From contig JAPHUN010000238.1 of NCBI GenBank assembly GCA_026193435.1, forward strand, positions 1 to 9,380: a stretch of 9,380 nucleotides of DNA, written 5' to 3'. This document shows, in pieces, positions 1-7,025 of this stretch. The notes beneath the pieces are model-generated. The model was not told the DNA's origin, ran no database searches, and worked only from the letters and a program-made list of their open reading frames with translations. Within the stretch, counting starts at the first letter, position 1. The number at the start of each line of letters is the position of its first letter. The position numbers were made by a program, and so were the translations under genes. This DNA is from Chlorobium sp. GTDB lineage: Bacteria; Bacteroidota; Chlorobiia; Chlorobiales; Chlorobiaceae.

Positions 1-81
1 CCGGACAGTAGTGGGATCACGTTATATTCTTACATGGTTGAAAACTAGTAGGCGTATTCATTAACCTAATCCCCTGCACCT

Positions 82-273
82 ATGTTTACTGTTGAGCAAC
101 TTTTCAGGATTCTTGTTTTGCTGGCAATCCCATGTGTTATGACTGCTTGTCATAAGGATGAGGTTGAATCCAATCCAACCTGTCCGAACTCTTCCATTCT
201 GCAAGGAGAGAATCAGAGTATATGCCTTGAGGTTTTGCCTGATGTGTTTTTCAGCTCCCGGCAACACACTTGA
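82..273 (+). CDS. Putative small lipoprotein, 63 aa, unknown function
   Basis: No family is recognised. The predicted protein starts with a short n-region whose only basic residue is Arg9, followed by a hydrophobic stretch (residues 10-22, ILVLLAIPCVMTA) and Cys23. The run V-M-T-A-C resembles a signal peptidase II lipobox, so the mature product could be a roughly 40-residue lipoprotein anchored in a membrane. The mature part is polar and has two more cysteines (34 and 48) that could pair in the periplasm. The reading frame opens at 70, after a TAA at 67-69, and ATG 82 is its first ATG. No Shine-Dalgarno sequence is visible. The stop lies only 10 nt before a strong rightward intrinsic terminator, which supports a transcript ending here. 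The ORF is short and the evidence is structural only, so it could be spurious. Confidence 0.42.
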   Translation: MFTVEQLFRILVLLAIPCVMTACHKDEVESNPTCPNSSILQGENQSICLEVLPDVFFSSRQHT

Positions 274-283
274 AACAGTTTTT

Positions 284-316
284 ACAGCGCCATCACAGAG
301 ATGGCGCTGTTTTTTT
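284..316 (+). terminator. Rho-independent terminator, rightward
   Basis: Perfect 11-bp arms, ACAGCGCCATC (284-294) and GATGGCGCTGT (300-310), enclose a 5-nt loop and run into an unbroken T tract (310-316). On the other strand the hairpin is followed by A residues, so it terminates only the rightward transcript (the small ORF or something upstream of it). The same hairpin would still form in the 3' end of a leftward ppdK transcript, starting about 15 nt past the ppdK stop, where it could protect the RNA end. Confidence 0.88.
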
Positions 317-324
317 GACCGATA

Positions 325-3075
325 TCAACTGCTCAATGCGGCCCTTGCGGCAGCAAGGCGTGCTATAGGTATCCTGAAGGGACTGCATGATACATAGTTC
401 AGTCCCAGGGCGTGGCAGAATTCTACGGATGCGGGATCTCCTCCGTGCTCTCCGCAGATACCCAGCTTGATCTCTTTTTTTGCCTCACGGCCCTCTTTGG
501 AAGATATTCTGATCAGACGTCCTATTCCCTTTGTATCGATGGACTCAAAGGGATTGCGCGCAAAAATATCCTGGTTCTGATATGCCGGAAGGAACTGTCC
601 GGAATCGTCCCGGCTCATGCCCATACCCATTTGTGTGAGGTCGTTGGTGCCGTAACTGAAAAAGTCAGCGGCTTTGGCGATTTCATCTGATGTCAGGGCC
701 GCTCTCGGCACTTCGATCATTGTTCCGACCAGATATTGTATGCCGACTTCCTGTTCGGCCATAACACTTCGGGCAATCTTGTGAATGATTTCACTGGTTA
801 TTTCAAGCTCTTTCACGGTGCTTACAAGTGGAACCATGATTTCCGGAACGATATCGTTGCCCTCTTTCTTGATTTTACAGGCTGCTTCAAAAATAGCTCT
901 TACCTGCATGGCAGGAATTTCAGGATGAATGATTCCCAGACGGCATCCCCGCAGACCGAGCATGGGGTTGAACTCGTGCAGGCTTTCGATTCTGTGTTTA
1001 ACTTCATCAATGGGTTTGCCAAGTACCGCTGCGAGTTCCTCGATCTCCTTTTCTTCCTGCGGGAGGAATTCATGAAGGGGAGGGTCGAGAAGTCGTATGG
1101 TAACCGGGCGAGCCCCCATGGCCTTGAACAATCCATAAAAGTCTTCTCGCTGGTAAGGCAGCAATTTATCGAGTGCTTTCTGACGGCCAGTGATGTCTTC
1201 AGCCAGAATCATTTCCCGCATTGCGTCTATACGGTCACCCCCGAAAAACATATGCTCGGTTCTGCACAATCCGATACCTTCCGCACCGAGCCTGACGGCG
1301 AGTTCCGCCTGATCCGGCTGATCTGCATTTGCTCTCACACGGAGTTTGCGGTATGTATCCGACCAACGCATGAATTGATCAAAAATCTGCCATACCGGAG
1401 CTTCTTCAGGTGTAAGGGTTTTGTCTGCAATGACGGCGATAACCTCAGAATTACGGGTTTTTATCTCTCCCGCTAAAACCTCACCGGTACTACCGTCAAT
1501 GGAAATGGGGTCACCTTCATACAGCACGATGTCGTGCCCGTCGATCCGGAGTTCCCCTTTCGCGTAATTGATAGTGAGTGCCCCGCATCCCGCAACGCAG
1601 ACCTTGCCCATCTGGCGTGCTACCAGCGCTGCATGGGAGGTCATACCACCCCGTTCGGTAAGAATTCCCTCCGAGATTGACATGCCCTGAATGTCTTCGG
1701 GAGAGGTTTCAATCCGTACAAGGATTGCCTTTTCACCGCGTTCTTTTGCCTGTTGAGCGTCGTCAGCGTTAAAGTATATGTTGCCGGTCGCTGCGCCCGG
1801 TCCGGCGTTAAGACCTGTGGCAAGGAGTTTTCCTTCTTCGATGGCCTTCTTTTTTTCTGCGGGATCGAATACCGGTCTGAGGAGCTGATTGAGCTGATCC
1901 GGTTCAATGCGCAGCAGGGCTTCCTTTTCGTCAATCAGGCCTTCCATGCACATATCATAGGCTATTTTGATAGCGGCAAATCCTGTTCTTTTTCCTACAC
2001 GGCACTGCAGCATGAAGAGTTTCCCGTTCTCTATGGTGAATTCAACATCCATCATATCCCGGTAGTGCTGCTCAAGCTGGGTACGTATAGTGTCAAGCTC
2101 CTGGTATATCTCAGGATTTGTCTCCTGAAGGTGTTTTATTTTCAGAGGGGTTCTTGTTCCGGCGACGACATCTTCCCCCTGGGCATTCATGAGGTATTCG
2201 CCATAGAAGGTGTTTTCACCCGTTGCAGCGTCTCTTGTAAACGCCACACCGGTACCGGAGGTGTCTCCCATGTTGCCGAACACCATCGCCTGGATATTGC
2301 ACGCGGTTCCCCACCAACCGGGTATATTGTTCAGTTTTCGGTAGACGACTGCCCGCTCGTTGTTCCAGCTGTCGAATACAGCACTGATCGCTCCCCGCAG
2401 CTGCTCCATGGGATCTTCAGGGAAAATCGTGCAGGTATGTGCCTGAATTGCCGCTTTGTACGCCGAGACAATATACTTCAGATCTTCCGTATCGAGTTCT
2501 GTGTCCAGTTGTTTGCCAAGGGCATTTTTCCTTTCTTCCTGAATCAGTTCAAACGGATCTTTCTGCTTGCTGTCGGAAGGTTTGAGGCCAAGCACCACAT
2601 CACCGTACATCTGGATAAAACGACGGTAACAGTCCCATGCGAATCTTGGATTTCCCGATTTTTTCGCCAGTCCTTCGACACTTCGGTCATTAAGACCGAG
2701 GTTGAGTATCGTGTCCATCATTCCCGGCATCGATGCTCTTGAACCTGATCGCACTGAGAGCAGAAGAGGCTCATCGGGGTCTCCGAACTTCTTGCCGAGG
2801 TACGCTTCAAGTTTTTTCAGCGCTTCGGGAATATAGGTTTCAAACAGATTTTCCGGATAGGTTTTCTGATGGTCGTAGTAGTAGGTGCAGACTTCTGTAG
2901 AAATGGTAAAGCCGGGAGGCACCGGAAGGCCTATGTTCGCCATTTCAGCAAGGTTCGCACCCTTGCCTCCCAGCAGGTTTTTCATGGAGGCGTCACCGTC
3001 AGCACCGCCTGCGGAGAAACTGTAGATATAATGTTTGTCGGTGGAATCCTGTGAGGTAAGTTGGGAATCGGGCAT
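325..3075 (-). CDS. ppdK: Pyruvate, phosphate dikinase
   Basis: Interconverts pyruvate + ATP + Pi and PEP + AMP + PPi in the cytoplasm. In organisms fixing CO2 by the reductive TCA cycle it makes PEP from pyruvate (pathway role inferred). The 916 residues match the full family length and the domain order is intact. The N-terminal ATP-grasp part has [10 protein letters not shown] (about 37-46), the [16 protein letters not shown] run (about 107-122) and [13 protein letters not shown] (about 270-282). The central swivelling phosphohistidine domain has [15 protein letters not shown] with catalytic His481 and the neighbouring Thr479. The C-terminal PEP/pyruvate TIM barrel has GLCRTEHMF (about 602-610), the [14 protein letters not shown] run (about 806-819) and [10 protein letters not shown] with the catalytic Cys874. 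The ATG at 3075 gives about 15 residues before the usual YIYSF start; no Shine-Dalgarno is evident, so the exact start is uncertain. The gene stands alone on its strand. Confidence 0.98.
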   Translation of the reverse strand: MPDSQLTSQDSTDKHYIYSFSAGGADGDASMKNLLGGKGANLAEMANIGLPVPPGFTISTEVCTYYYDHQKTYPENLFETYIPEALKKLEAYLGKKFGDPDEPLLLSVRSGSRASMPGMMDTILNLGLNDRSVEGLAKKSGNPRFAWDCYRRFIQMYGDVVLGLKPSDSKQKDPFELIQEERKNALGKQLDTELDTEDLKYIVSAYKAAIQAHTCTIFPEDPMEQLRGAISAVFDSWNNERAVVYRKLNNIPGWWGTACNIQAMVFGNMGDTSGTGVAFTRDAATGENTFYGEYLMNAQGEDVVAGTRTPLKIKHLQETNPEIYQELDTIRTQLEQHYRDMMDVEFTIENGKLFMLQCRVGKRTGFAAIKIAYDMCMEGLIDEKEALLRIEPDQLNQLLRPVFDPAEKKKAIEEGKLLATGLNAGPGAATGNIYFNADDAQQAKERGEKAILVRIETSPEDIQGMSISEGILTERGGMTSHAALVARQMGKVCVAGCGALTINYAKGELRIDGHDIVLYEGDPISIDGSTGEVLAGEIKTRNSEVIAVIADKTLTPEEAPVWQIFDQFMRWSDTYRKLRVRANADQPDQAELAVRLGAEGIGLCRTEHMFFGGDRIDAMREMILAEDITGRQKALDKLLPYQREDFYGLFKAMGARPVTIRLLDPPLHEFLPQEEKEIEELAAVLGKPIDEVKHRIESLHEFNPMLGLRGCRLGIIHPEIPAMQVRAIFEAACKIKKEGNDIVPEIMVPLVSTVKELEITSEIIHKIARSVMAEQEVGIQYLVGTMIEVPRAALTSDEIAKAADFFSYGTNDLTQMGMGMSRDDSGQFLPAYQNQDIFARNPFESIDTKGIGRLIRISSKEGREAKKEIKLGICGEHGGDPASVEFCHALGLNYVSCSPFRIPIARLAAARAALSS

Positions 3076-3153
3076 TTTTTTGAAAAATACTATGTGTTGA
3101 AAATCGAAAAAGAGTTGAAAGGCTTGCGTAAAGCAGAGTCAGATTTTCTACCT

Positions 3154-3185
3154 TTGTTAGATTAACATAAAATTTAATGTAACAA
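3154..3185. promoter_or_regulatory. AT-rich inverted repeats in the ppdK/permease divergent spacer
   Basis: TTGTTA (3154-3159) and TAACAA (3180-3185) form a perfect inverted pair. Nested inside, ACATAAAATTTAATGT (3165-3180) is a 16-bp near-palindrome. This lies between two divergent genes, where promoters and a shared operator would be expected. No convincing -35/-10 pair was identified on either strand, so its role as a regulator site is an inference. Confidence 0.3.
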
Positions 3186-3213
3186 AAAAAGGGTTCTTAT
3201 GGTGCATGAACCC
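3184..3213 (-). terminator. Intrinsic terminator facing ppdK
   Basis: Read on the minus strand, GGGTTC and GAACCC (3213-3208 and 3196-3191) form a 6-bp GC-rich stem. It is extended by ATG/CAT around a CAC triloop with a 2-nt bulge, and is followed directly by seven T residues (3190-3184). On the plus strand the hairpin has no T tract. It sits 108 nt upstream of the ppdK start with no minus-strand gene before it. It could be a leader attenuator of ppdK or a stop for antisense transcription out of the permease gene. Confidence 0.6.
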
Positions 3214-3243
3214 TGACGTTGATAGCGATAACAGGATAAAAAT

Positions 3244-4110
3244 ATGGGAACAGAACTCATTATTTTTCTTTTGCAGGTTCTGCGCATTGCTGTGCCCTAT
3301 GTTCTTACCTCTGTCGGTGCCACCTTTTCAGAACGGGGAGGAGTGATCAACCTTGCTCTCGAGGGTCTGATACTTGCCGGTGCATTCGGGGCAGCGGTGG
3401 GACAACACTTTTCAGGATCAGCCGTTATCGGGATATTTGCGGGTCTTCTCTGCGGTCTTCTGGTGGCACTGCTTCATGCGTTTGTCACCGTTTCCCTGAA
3501 GGCAGACCAGATAGTGACCGGTATCGCGATAAATATTCTGGTCATGGGAGCAACTCGTTTCGGATTGAGTGTTCTTTTCGGAAGTTCAATGAATTCCGAG
3601 AGGATTGACGGTCTGCATGTTTCACATCTTCTTTTTGACCCGATAGTTATTGTCGCTCTGGCGTCCGTTGTCATTGGACACTATGTGCTGTTCAAGACAC
3701 CTTACGGGCTCAGGCTTCGTTCCGTCGGAGAGAGTGCCGAGGCAATCGATGCTGCCGGAATACGGGTGCTGCCGATGCGATATTCAGGGGTGCTGATTTC
3801 CGGTGTGCTCGCTGCTCTTGCCGGTGTGTTTCTCGCGTTTCAACAACACAGTTTTACCGACAATATGTCAGCAGGCAGGGGGTATATCGCTCTTGCAGCA
3901 ATGATTGTCGGAAAGTGGACACCTGTCGGGGCTGCTCTGGCAAGCGTCACGTTTGCCGGAGCAGAATCTCTCGAGATGTGGCTGCAGACAGGCTTGATCC
4001 CTTCCCAGCTTATTCAGGCGTTGCCGTATGTGATGACACTTCTTGTGATGGCCGGTTTTGTCGGCAAATCACGGGCGCCTCGTGAGCTCGGTGTGCCGTA
4101 TGAGAAGTAG
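3244..4110 (+). CDS. ABC transporter permease, nucleoside type (NupQ/YufQ family)
   Basis: Inner-membrane permease of the branched-chain-amino-acid/ribose-type ABC importer superfamily, closest in motif content to the second permease of BmpA-type nucleoside importers. At 288 aa it is slightly shorter than typical NupQ. It has roughly eight hydrophobic segments. Diagnostic runs are ERGGVINLALEGLILAGAF (about 30-48), the coupling-type stretch LRSVGESAEAIDAAGI (about 158-173), SAGRGYIALAAMIVGKWTP (about 209-227) and the C-terminal ELGVPYEK. An AGGA (3233-3236) 7 nt before the ATG supports the start. The usual partners (lipoprotein BmpA, double-domain ATPase, first permease) are not next to it: both flanking genes are on the opposite strand. 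It must work with subunits encoded elsewhere. Substrate specificity (nucleosides) is inferred from family only. Confidence 0.9.
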   Translation: MGTELIIFLLQVLRIAVPYVLTSVGATFSERGGVINLALEGLILAGAFGAAVGQHFSGSAVIGIFAGLLCGLLVALLHAFVTVSLKADQIVTGIAINILVMGATRFGLSVLFGSSMNSERIDGLHVSHLLFDPIVIVALASVVIGHYVLFKTPYGLRLRSVGESAEAIDAAGIRVLPMRYSGVLISGVLAALAGVFLAFQQHSFTDNMSAGRGYIALAAMIVGKWTPVGAALASVTFAGAESLEMWLQTGLIPSQLIQALPYVMTLLVMAGFVGKSRAPRELGVPYEK

Positions 4111-4116
4111 GGGGAG

Positions 4117-4144
4117 AAGTCAAAAATCAAAAGTAAAAAGTCAG
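4117..4144. repeat. Heptad tandem repeat, 4 units (AAGTCAA type)
   Basis: Four contiguous 7-bp units start at 4117, 4124, 4131 and 4138, each close to AAGTCAA (variants AAATCAA, AAGTAAA, AAGTCAG). They begin 6 nt after the permease stop codon. The period is exactly 7 with base substitutions and no spacers. Confidence 0.7.
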
Positions 4145-4205
4145 AAAGAGAGCTTAGGGGAGAGAAAATCAGTAGGCAGCCTCCAGTCGGCAAAGGTGAG
4201 CAAAT

Positions 4206-4264
4206 AGTGACGAGTGACGAGAAAAAAGGAGGAGTGGATGGCTCGTCACCTGTCACTTGTCACT
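4206..4264. repeat. Heptad repeats forming a large inverted repeat
   Basis: Two AGTGACG units (4206-4212, 4213-4219) face a set of complementary heptads (CGTCACC at 4244, TGTCACT at 4251 and again at 4258). The 16-bp arms 4206-4221 and 4242-4257 match at 14 of 16 positions around a 20-bp purine-rich loop. It lies between the convergent ends of the permease and elbB. A hairpin is likely in RNA of either strand, but no T tract follows on either side, so it is not a canonical intrinsic terminator. Confidence 0.65.
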
Positions 4265-4268
4265 GCTG

Positions 4269-4925
4269 TCAGGCTAAAGCAACTACTGCGTTGACCAGCT
4301 TCTCGATGCCTTTTGCAACATTCTTTATTGTCGGTCCGAGCATATAGGCCGGGGTGCTGATGATTTTCCCGTCACTACTGGCATGTATGTTGTAAACCTG
4401 GCAGTTTACATGTGTAGCGCCGACCGCCTCGATGTTTTCCGCGCTTTGCTTGTCTCTGCCTATGGTTACTTCTACATGATCTTTTCCAAGCACTTTTGCC
4501 GCTATTACCGGTGAGATGCAGATAAAACCAAGCGGTTTTTTTGCCTCATAGAAGGTTCGGACAGCCTGTTCAACTTCCGGAAGCACGGTGAACTCTGCAC
4601 CTTTGAAGGCATAATCAGAAAGGTTTTTAGCGGCACCGAACCCTCCCGGAAGGATCAGGGCATCGAGGTTGAGAGAATCGATATCTTTCAGGTTTTTAAT
4701 GTTTCCTCTGGCTATCCGTGCTGACTCAACAAGCACATTGCGTGTTTCTCCTTTCATCTCTTCCCCGCTCGCATGGTTGATGACATGATGCTGGTCGATA
4801 TCGGGAGCGATGCATACAGCTTCAGCGCCTGCAATGTCAAGAGCTAAAAGGGTCAGGACAGCTTCGTGGATTTCCGTTCCGTCCATTACTCCGCAGCCGG
4901 ACAGAAGAACACCGATTTTTTTCAT
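4269..4925 (-). CDS. elbB: ElbB, DJ-1/PfpI-superfamily glyoxalase-like protein
   Basis: The protein (218 aa, the normal ElbB length) closely follows E. coli ElbB. It shows the start MKKIGVLLSGCGVMDGTEIH, the run ETRNVLVESARIARG (about 60-74), the ILPGGFGAAKNLSD block (about 91-104), the nucleophile-elbow motif PLGFICISP with Cys136, and the C-terminal STPAYMLG run. The family is cytoplasmic and was named for enhancing lycopene yield; glyoxalase activity has been reported for the E. coli protein. A link to the isoprenoid-rich pigments of a phototroph is inference. The ATG at 4925 gives the family's standard N-terminus, although no Shine-Dalgarno is seen. It lies 18 nt downstream of the stop of a membrane microprotein ORF on the same strand, with which it may be cotranscribed. 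Confidence 0.95.
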   Translation of the reverse strand: MKKIGVLLSGCGVMDGTEIHEAVLTLLALDIAGAEAVCIAPDIDQHHVINHASGEEMKGETRNVLVESARIARGNIKNLKDIDSLNLDALILPGGFGAAKNLSDYAFKGAEFTVLPEVEQAVRTFYEAKKPLGFICISPVIAAKVLGKDHVEVTIGRDKQSAENIEAVGATHVNCQVYNIHASSDGKIISTPAYMLGPTIKNVAKGIEKLVNAVVALA

Positions 4926-4943
4926 GATGGAACAGGATTTCAG

Positions 4944-5027
4944 TTAGAAAAAGTACGATATGACGGCGGTGATGATATTGTATATGATAAAAGCCCAGAA
5001 AAGCAGCAGCAGTATTTTGATGTTCAT
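4944..5027 (-). CDS. Putative single-span membrane microprotein, 27 aa
   Basis: On the minus strand an ATG at 5027 opens 27 codons ending in TAA at 4944. The product begins MNIKILLLLFWAFIIYN and continues as an almost wholly hydrophobic helix ending in SYFF. One lysine (Lys4) near the N-terminus and no acidic residues suggest one membrane span with the N-terminus inside. It ends 18 nt before elbB on the same strand. A TGA at 5051-5049 closes the frame upstream, and no other usable start is nearby. No Shine-Dalgarno is visible. No family is recognised. The strongly directional hydrophobic composition makes it more than a random ORF, but without conservation data it remains tentative. Confidence 0.42.
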   Translation of the reverse strand: MNIKILLLLFWAFIIYNIITAVISYFF

Positions 5028-5391
5028 AGGATGCAGAGTTGAACGTTTTCAAGCGCGCTTGATAACAAGAACGTCTATAAAGGTAACCGCTTGCAGGACA
5101 GTTTTTTCGGCAGCATTCCGAAAGCAGCCGGGACGCTCTGCAAAGTTATGCAATACGTCATAACAGCTCATCATTCGAGAGTAAATATAACGGAAAGATA
5201 GCGAAACGCGAGCATCCCCGGGAGAAGGCCGGTTGATGTGCCTGATGCGGCGGTGCAACAAGATATTTCCCGCAGGCGATACATGTGAAAACTAATGGCA
5301 ACGAAACAATCAACTCTGCGGTTTTCTATTCAGAGAGGGAAGATGATCTTTTATTGTCAATCAACAGAAAGCCGTATGAGAGGAGTGTTTT
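5028..5391. other. 364-bp stretch without a recognised gene
   Basis: This lies between the divergent microprotein/elbB pair and the propeller gene. ORFs here are short, have poor starts and show no protein-like pattern. It contains a perfect 14-bp palindrome (5049-5062), an inverted repeat GTTATG/CATAAC (5145-5150, 5159-5164) with an 8-nt loop, and TTCGG/CCGAA (5107-5111, 5117-5121) with no T tract after it on either strand. Promoters for both flanking units should lie here, but none could be assigned with confidence. The rightward end carries the Shine-Dalgarno of the next gene (AGGAG, 5381-5385). Confidence 0.5.
5049..5062. promoter_or_regulatory. Perfect 14-bp palindrome, possible operator
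   Basis: TCAAGCGCGCTTGA is fully self-complementary. It sits 22 nt upstream of the microprotein start on the minus strand, a suitable place for a dimeric regulator to control the microprotein/elbB unit. No matching known operator is recognised. Confidence 0.3.
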
Positions 5392-6180
5392 ATGTCAAGG
5401 CAACAGTTGCATTTTTTCAAGACAGGTTCCTACCCGTTTCCATACAAAACCAGAGGCACCGATACAGCGCTTACAGTCGCATTCCATAAAGGGGAGCCGT
5501 CACTTGCTTTTCTGACGCAGACAGGCCAAGAGGCGGATATAGTCTTTTTGCGTCTCTACCGCCGGAATCCTGAGGAAACAGGCCGTTTCAGCTCACCGAA
5601 GAATTACTGGCGAATATCCGGAATGGCGTATGATAGAACTCAAAACAGGCTCTGGGCGACTGAGGGGTCGGGTTCGCCCCATGAACATGCTGACAGTATC
5701 ATCGGGATAGATGCGGATTCAGGCGCTCATGTCGACACGATCATCGTGCCGTTTTCCGACAGCCACGCGCTCGCCTTTAATGGCCAGTATTTCCTTCGTT
5801 CCGACGGTAGCGCCCTGGAGATGATCGACCGAGCGGGAAATATTCTTGCAACTCTGCACGTGCCGATCGGCTCCAATTGCAGGGGGCTGAGTTCTGCACC
5901 ATGGACCTATATCGCGAGCGATACGTTGTCAAACAAGCTCGTGATACTGAGTCTTTTCGGGCAGGTCGTTGCAGAGTGTGATGCACCACCGGGAGAGCCG
6001 GGCGGCATAGAGGCTGTTGCATTTGACGGTATTCAGGATTATACAACACTAAGCCAGTTTCCTGAATCTTCTGTAGACCCTGCAATTCCATGGAGCCCTG
6101 ATCCATGGAATTTCCGGCATACGGTATATCTGGCGAATCAGAAGGATCAGACGATATATTTTGGCTATTTTTATACATGA
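5392..6180 (+). CDS. Hypothetical beta-propeller-like protein, 262 aa
   Basis: The function is not recognised. The start is well supported by AGGAG (5381-5385) 6 nt before ATG 5392. From about residue 72 the sequence shows repeats like propeller blades (NHL/SMP-30/YncE style): a hydrophobic strand, a short turn rich in Asp/Gly/Asn, then 'I-x-x-I-D/R-x-x-G' ending a blade. Examples are GMAYDRTQNRLWATEG then IIGIDADSGAHVDTIIVP (about 77-120), ALAFNGQYFLRSDG then LEMIDRAGNILATLHVP (about 117-138), and PWTYIASDTLSNKLVILSLFG then VVAECDAP (about 160-189). Only four or so blades are evident, so the fold may be partial or the N-terminal 70 residues diverged. There is no signal peptide or membrane segment, so it is probably cytoplasmic. 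The sirtuin follows on the same strand after 60 nt, so cotranscription is likely. Confidence 0.8.
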   Translation: MSRQQLHFFKTGSYPFPYKTRGTDTALTVAFHKGEPSLAFLTQTGQEADIVFLRLYRRNPEETGRFSSPKNYWRISGMAYDRTQNRLWATEGSGSPHEHADSIIGIDADSGAHVDTIIVPFSDSHALAFNGQYFLRSDGSALEMIDRAGNILATLHVPIGSNCRGLSSAPWTYIASDTLSNKLVILSLFGQVVAECDAPPGEPGGIEAVAFDGIQDYTTLSQFPESSVDPAIPWSPDPWNFRHTVYLANQKDQTIYFGYFYT

Positions 6181-6240
6181 AAATCATGTTATGACGCAAT
6201 GAAACGCAGGACTTTTCTCTTAACGTAGCGCGGATACACC

Positions 6241-6930
6241 ATGCAGACTATCGATACGGAGAATTTCAGCGCAATTGTTTTTTTTACCGGGGCCGGCATG
6301 TCGGCCGAAAGCGGCGTGCCGACCTACCGTGGCAAAGGAGGGATCTGGGGGTCCTACAGTATTGATGAGTACGCCTGCCAGAAGGCTTTTGAGCGCGATC
6401 CTGAAAAGGTGCTGGGTTTTCACGAAAAACGTCGTCGATCTGTGCTCGACTGTGAACCTCACGGGGGCCACAGGGTGATTGCCGGGATGCCGGGTGTCCG
6501 GGTGGTGACACAGAACATCGACGGGATGCACCAGAGAGCCGGATCACGAGACGTCATCGAACTGCACGGCAGTCTCTGGCGTCTCCGCTGTCAGAAGTGC
6601 GGGAGCAGAAAGGAGGACTACAACGAATCATATGAGTCAACCCGTTGTGATTGCGGGAATTGGCTCAGACCCGATATCATATGGTTCGGCGACATGCTCG
6701 ATGCCGTGGTTATGAACAGGGCGTCAGCGGTTATCGCAAGCTGTGACCTTTTCATTTCTGTCGGGACATCCGGCGTTGTCTGGCCTGCAGCAGGTTTCCC
6801 CGACCTTGCAAAGCAATCCGGCGCTTACTGCATCGAGATCAATCCCGAGCCTTCCGGAGCATCAGAGTATGATCGTGTTATCGTGGGGAATGCGGGGGAG
6901 GTGCTTCCGGAGTTGTTCAGTGAAAGCTGA
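6241..6930 (+). CDS. cobB: NAD-dependent protein deacylase, CobB/SIRT5-like sirtuin
   Basis: Removes acyl groups from lysines using NAD+, giving nicotinamide and O-acyl-ADP-ribose; acetyl-CoA synthetase is the classic bacterial target. The 229 aa are a normal class III length. Visible motifs are the NAD-binding GAGMSAESGVPTYRG (about 17-31), QNID (91-94), catalytic His109 in ELHGSLW, zinc cysteines 117/120 and 136/138, the RPDIIWFGD run (143-151; the usual last residue is Glu), and VGTSGVVWPAAGF (about 174-186). In class III enzymes a Tyr-x-x-Arg pair recognises succinyl/malonyl groups (Tyr92/Arg95 in E. coli CobB). Here the aligned stretch reads FHEKRRR, so the Tyr is His61 while Arg64 is kept. 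The start has only a weak ribosome site, but the N-terminal length fits the family. It follows the propeller gene on the same strand. Confidence 0.95.
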   Translation: MQTIDTENFSAIVFFTGAGMSAESGVPTYRGKGGIWGSYSIDEYACQKAFERDPEKVLGFHEKRRRSVLDCEPHGGHRVIAGMPGVRVVTQNIDGMHQRAGSRDVIELHGSLWRLRCQKCGSRKEDYNESYESTRCDCGNWLRPDIIWFGDMLDAVVMNRASAVIASCDLFISVGTSGVVWPAAGFPDLAKQSGAYCIEINPEPSGASEYDRVIVGNAGEVLPELFSES

Positions 6931-6934
6931 AGAG

Positions 6935-6966
6935 TAGTTGATTTGTTGAGCTGTTGAATCGTTGAG
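6935..6966 (+). repeat. GTTGA octad tandem repeat, 4 units
   Basis: GTTGA occurs at 6937, 6945, 6953 and 6961, exactly 8 bp apart, each flanked by three variable bases. The array begins 5 nt after the sirtuin stop and reads in the gene's sense direction. The same octad is found after two other genes in this window. Confidence 0.75.
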
Positions 6967-7025
6967 TTCCAAGCATCTGTTTCACAGGGTGCGACGTGGA
7001 GACACAACTGTCGTTTTACGAGCGA

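Noticed and set aside
1..64. Possible C-terminal ends of a gene entering from the left (frames ending at 48 or 64)
   Set aside because: Only 15-20 codons are visible, in two competing frames, and neither is recognisable.
736..1476. 246-codon ORF antisense to ppdK
   Set aside because: It lies wholly opposite highly conserved ppdK codons and its translation shows no motif; it mirrors the codon pattern of ppdK.
1753..2742. 329-codon ORF antisense to ppdK
   Set aside because: It is long but entirely opposite the ATP-grasp coding region, with no recognisable family and no convincing ribosome site.
3157..3207. Minus-strand 16-codon leader peptide starting inside the terminator facing ppdK
   Set aside because: It would start in the hairpin loop with its ribosome site in the stem and has no run of regulatory codons; probably chance.
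5049..5261. 70-codon minus-strand ORF upstream of elbB
   Set aside because: It starts with TTG, has no Shine-Dalgarno and has a basic, motif-free composition.
5295..5489. 64-codon ORF overlapping the start of the propeller gene
   Set aside because: It overlaps by about 100 nt a gene with a much better ribosome site, and its sequence is not protein-like.
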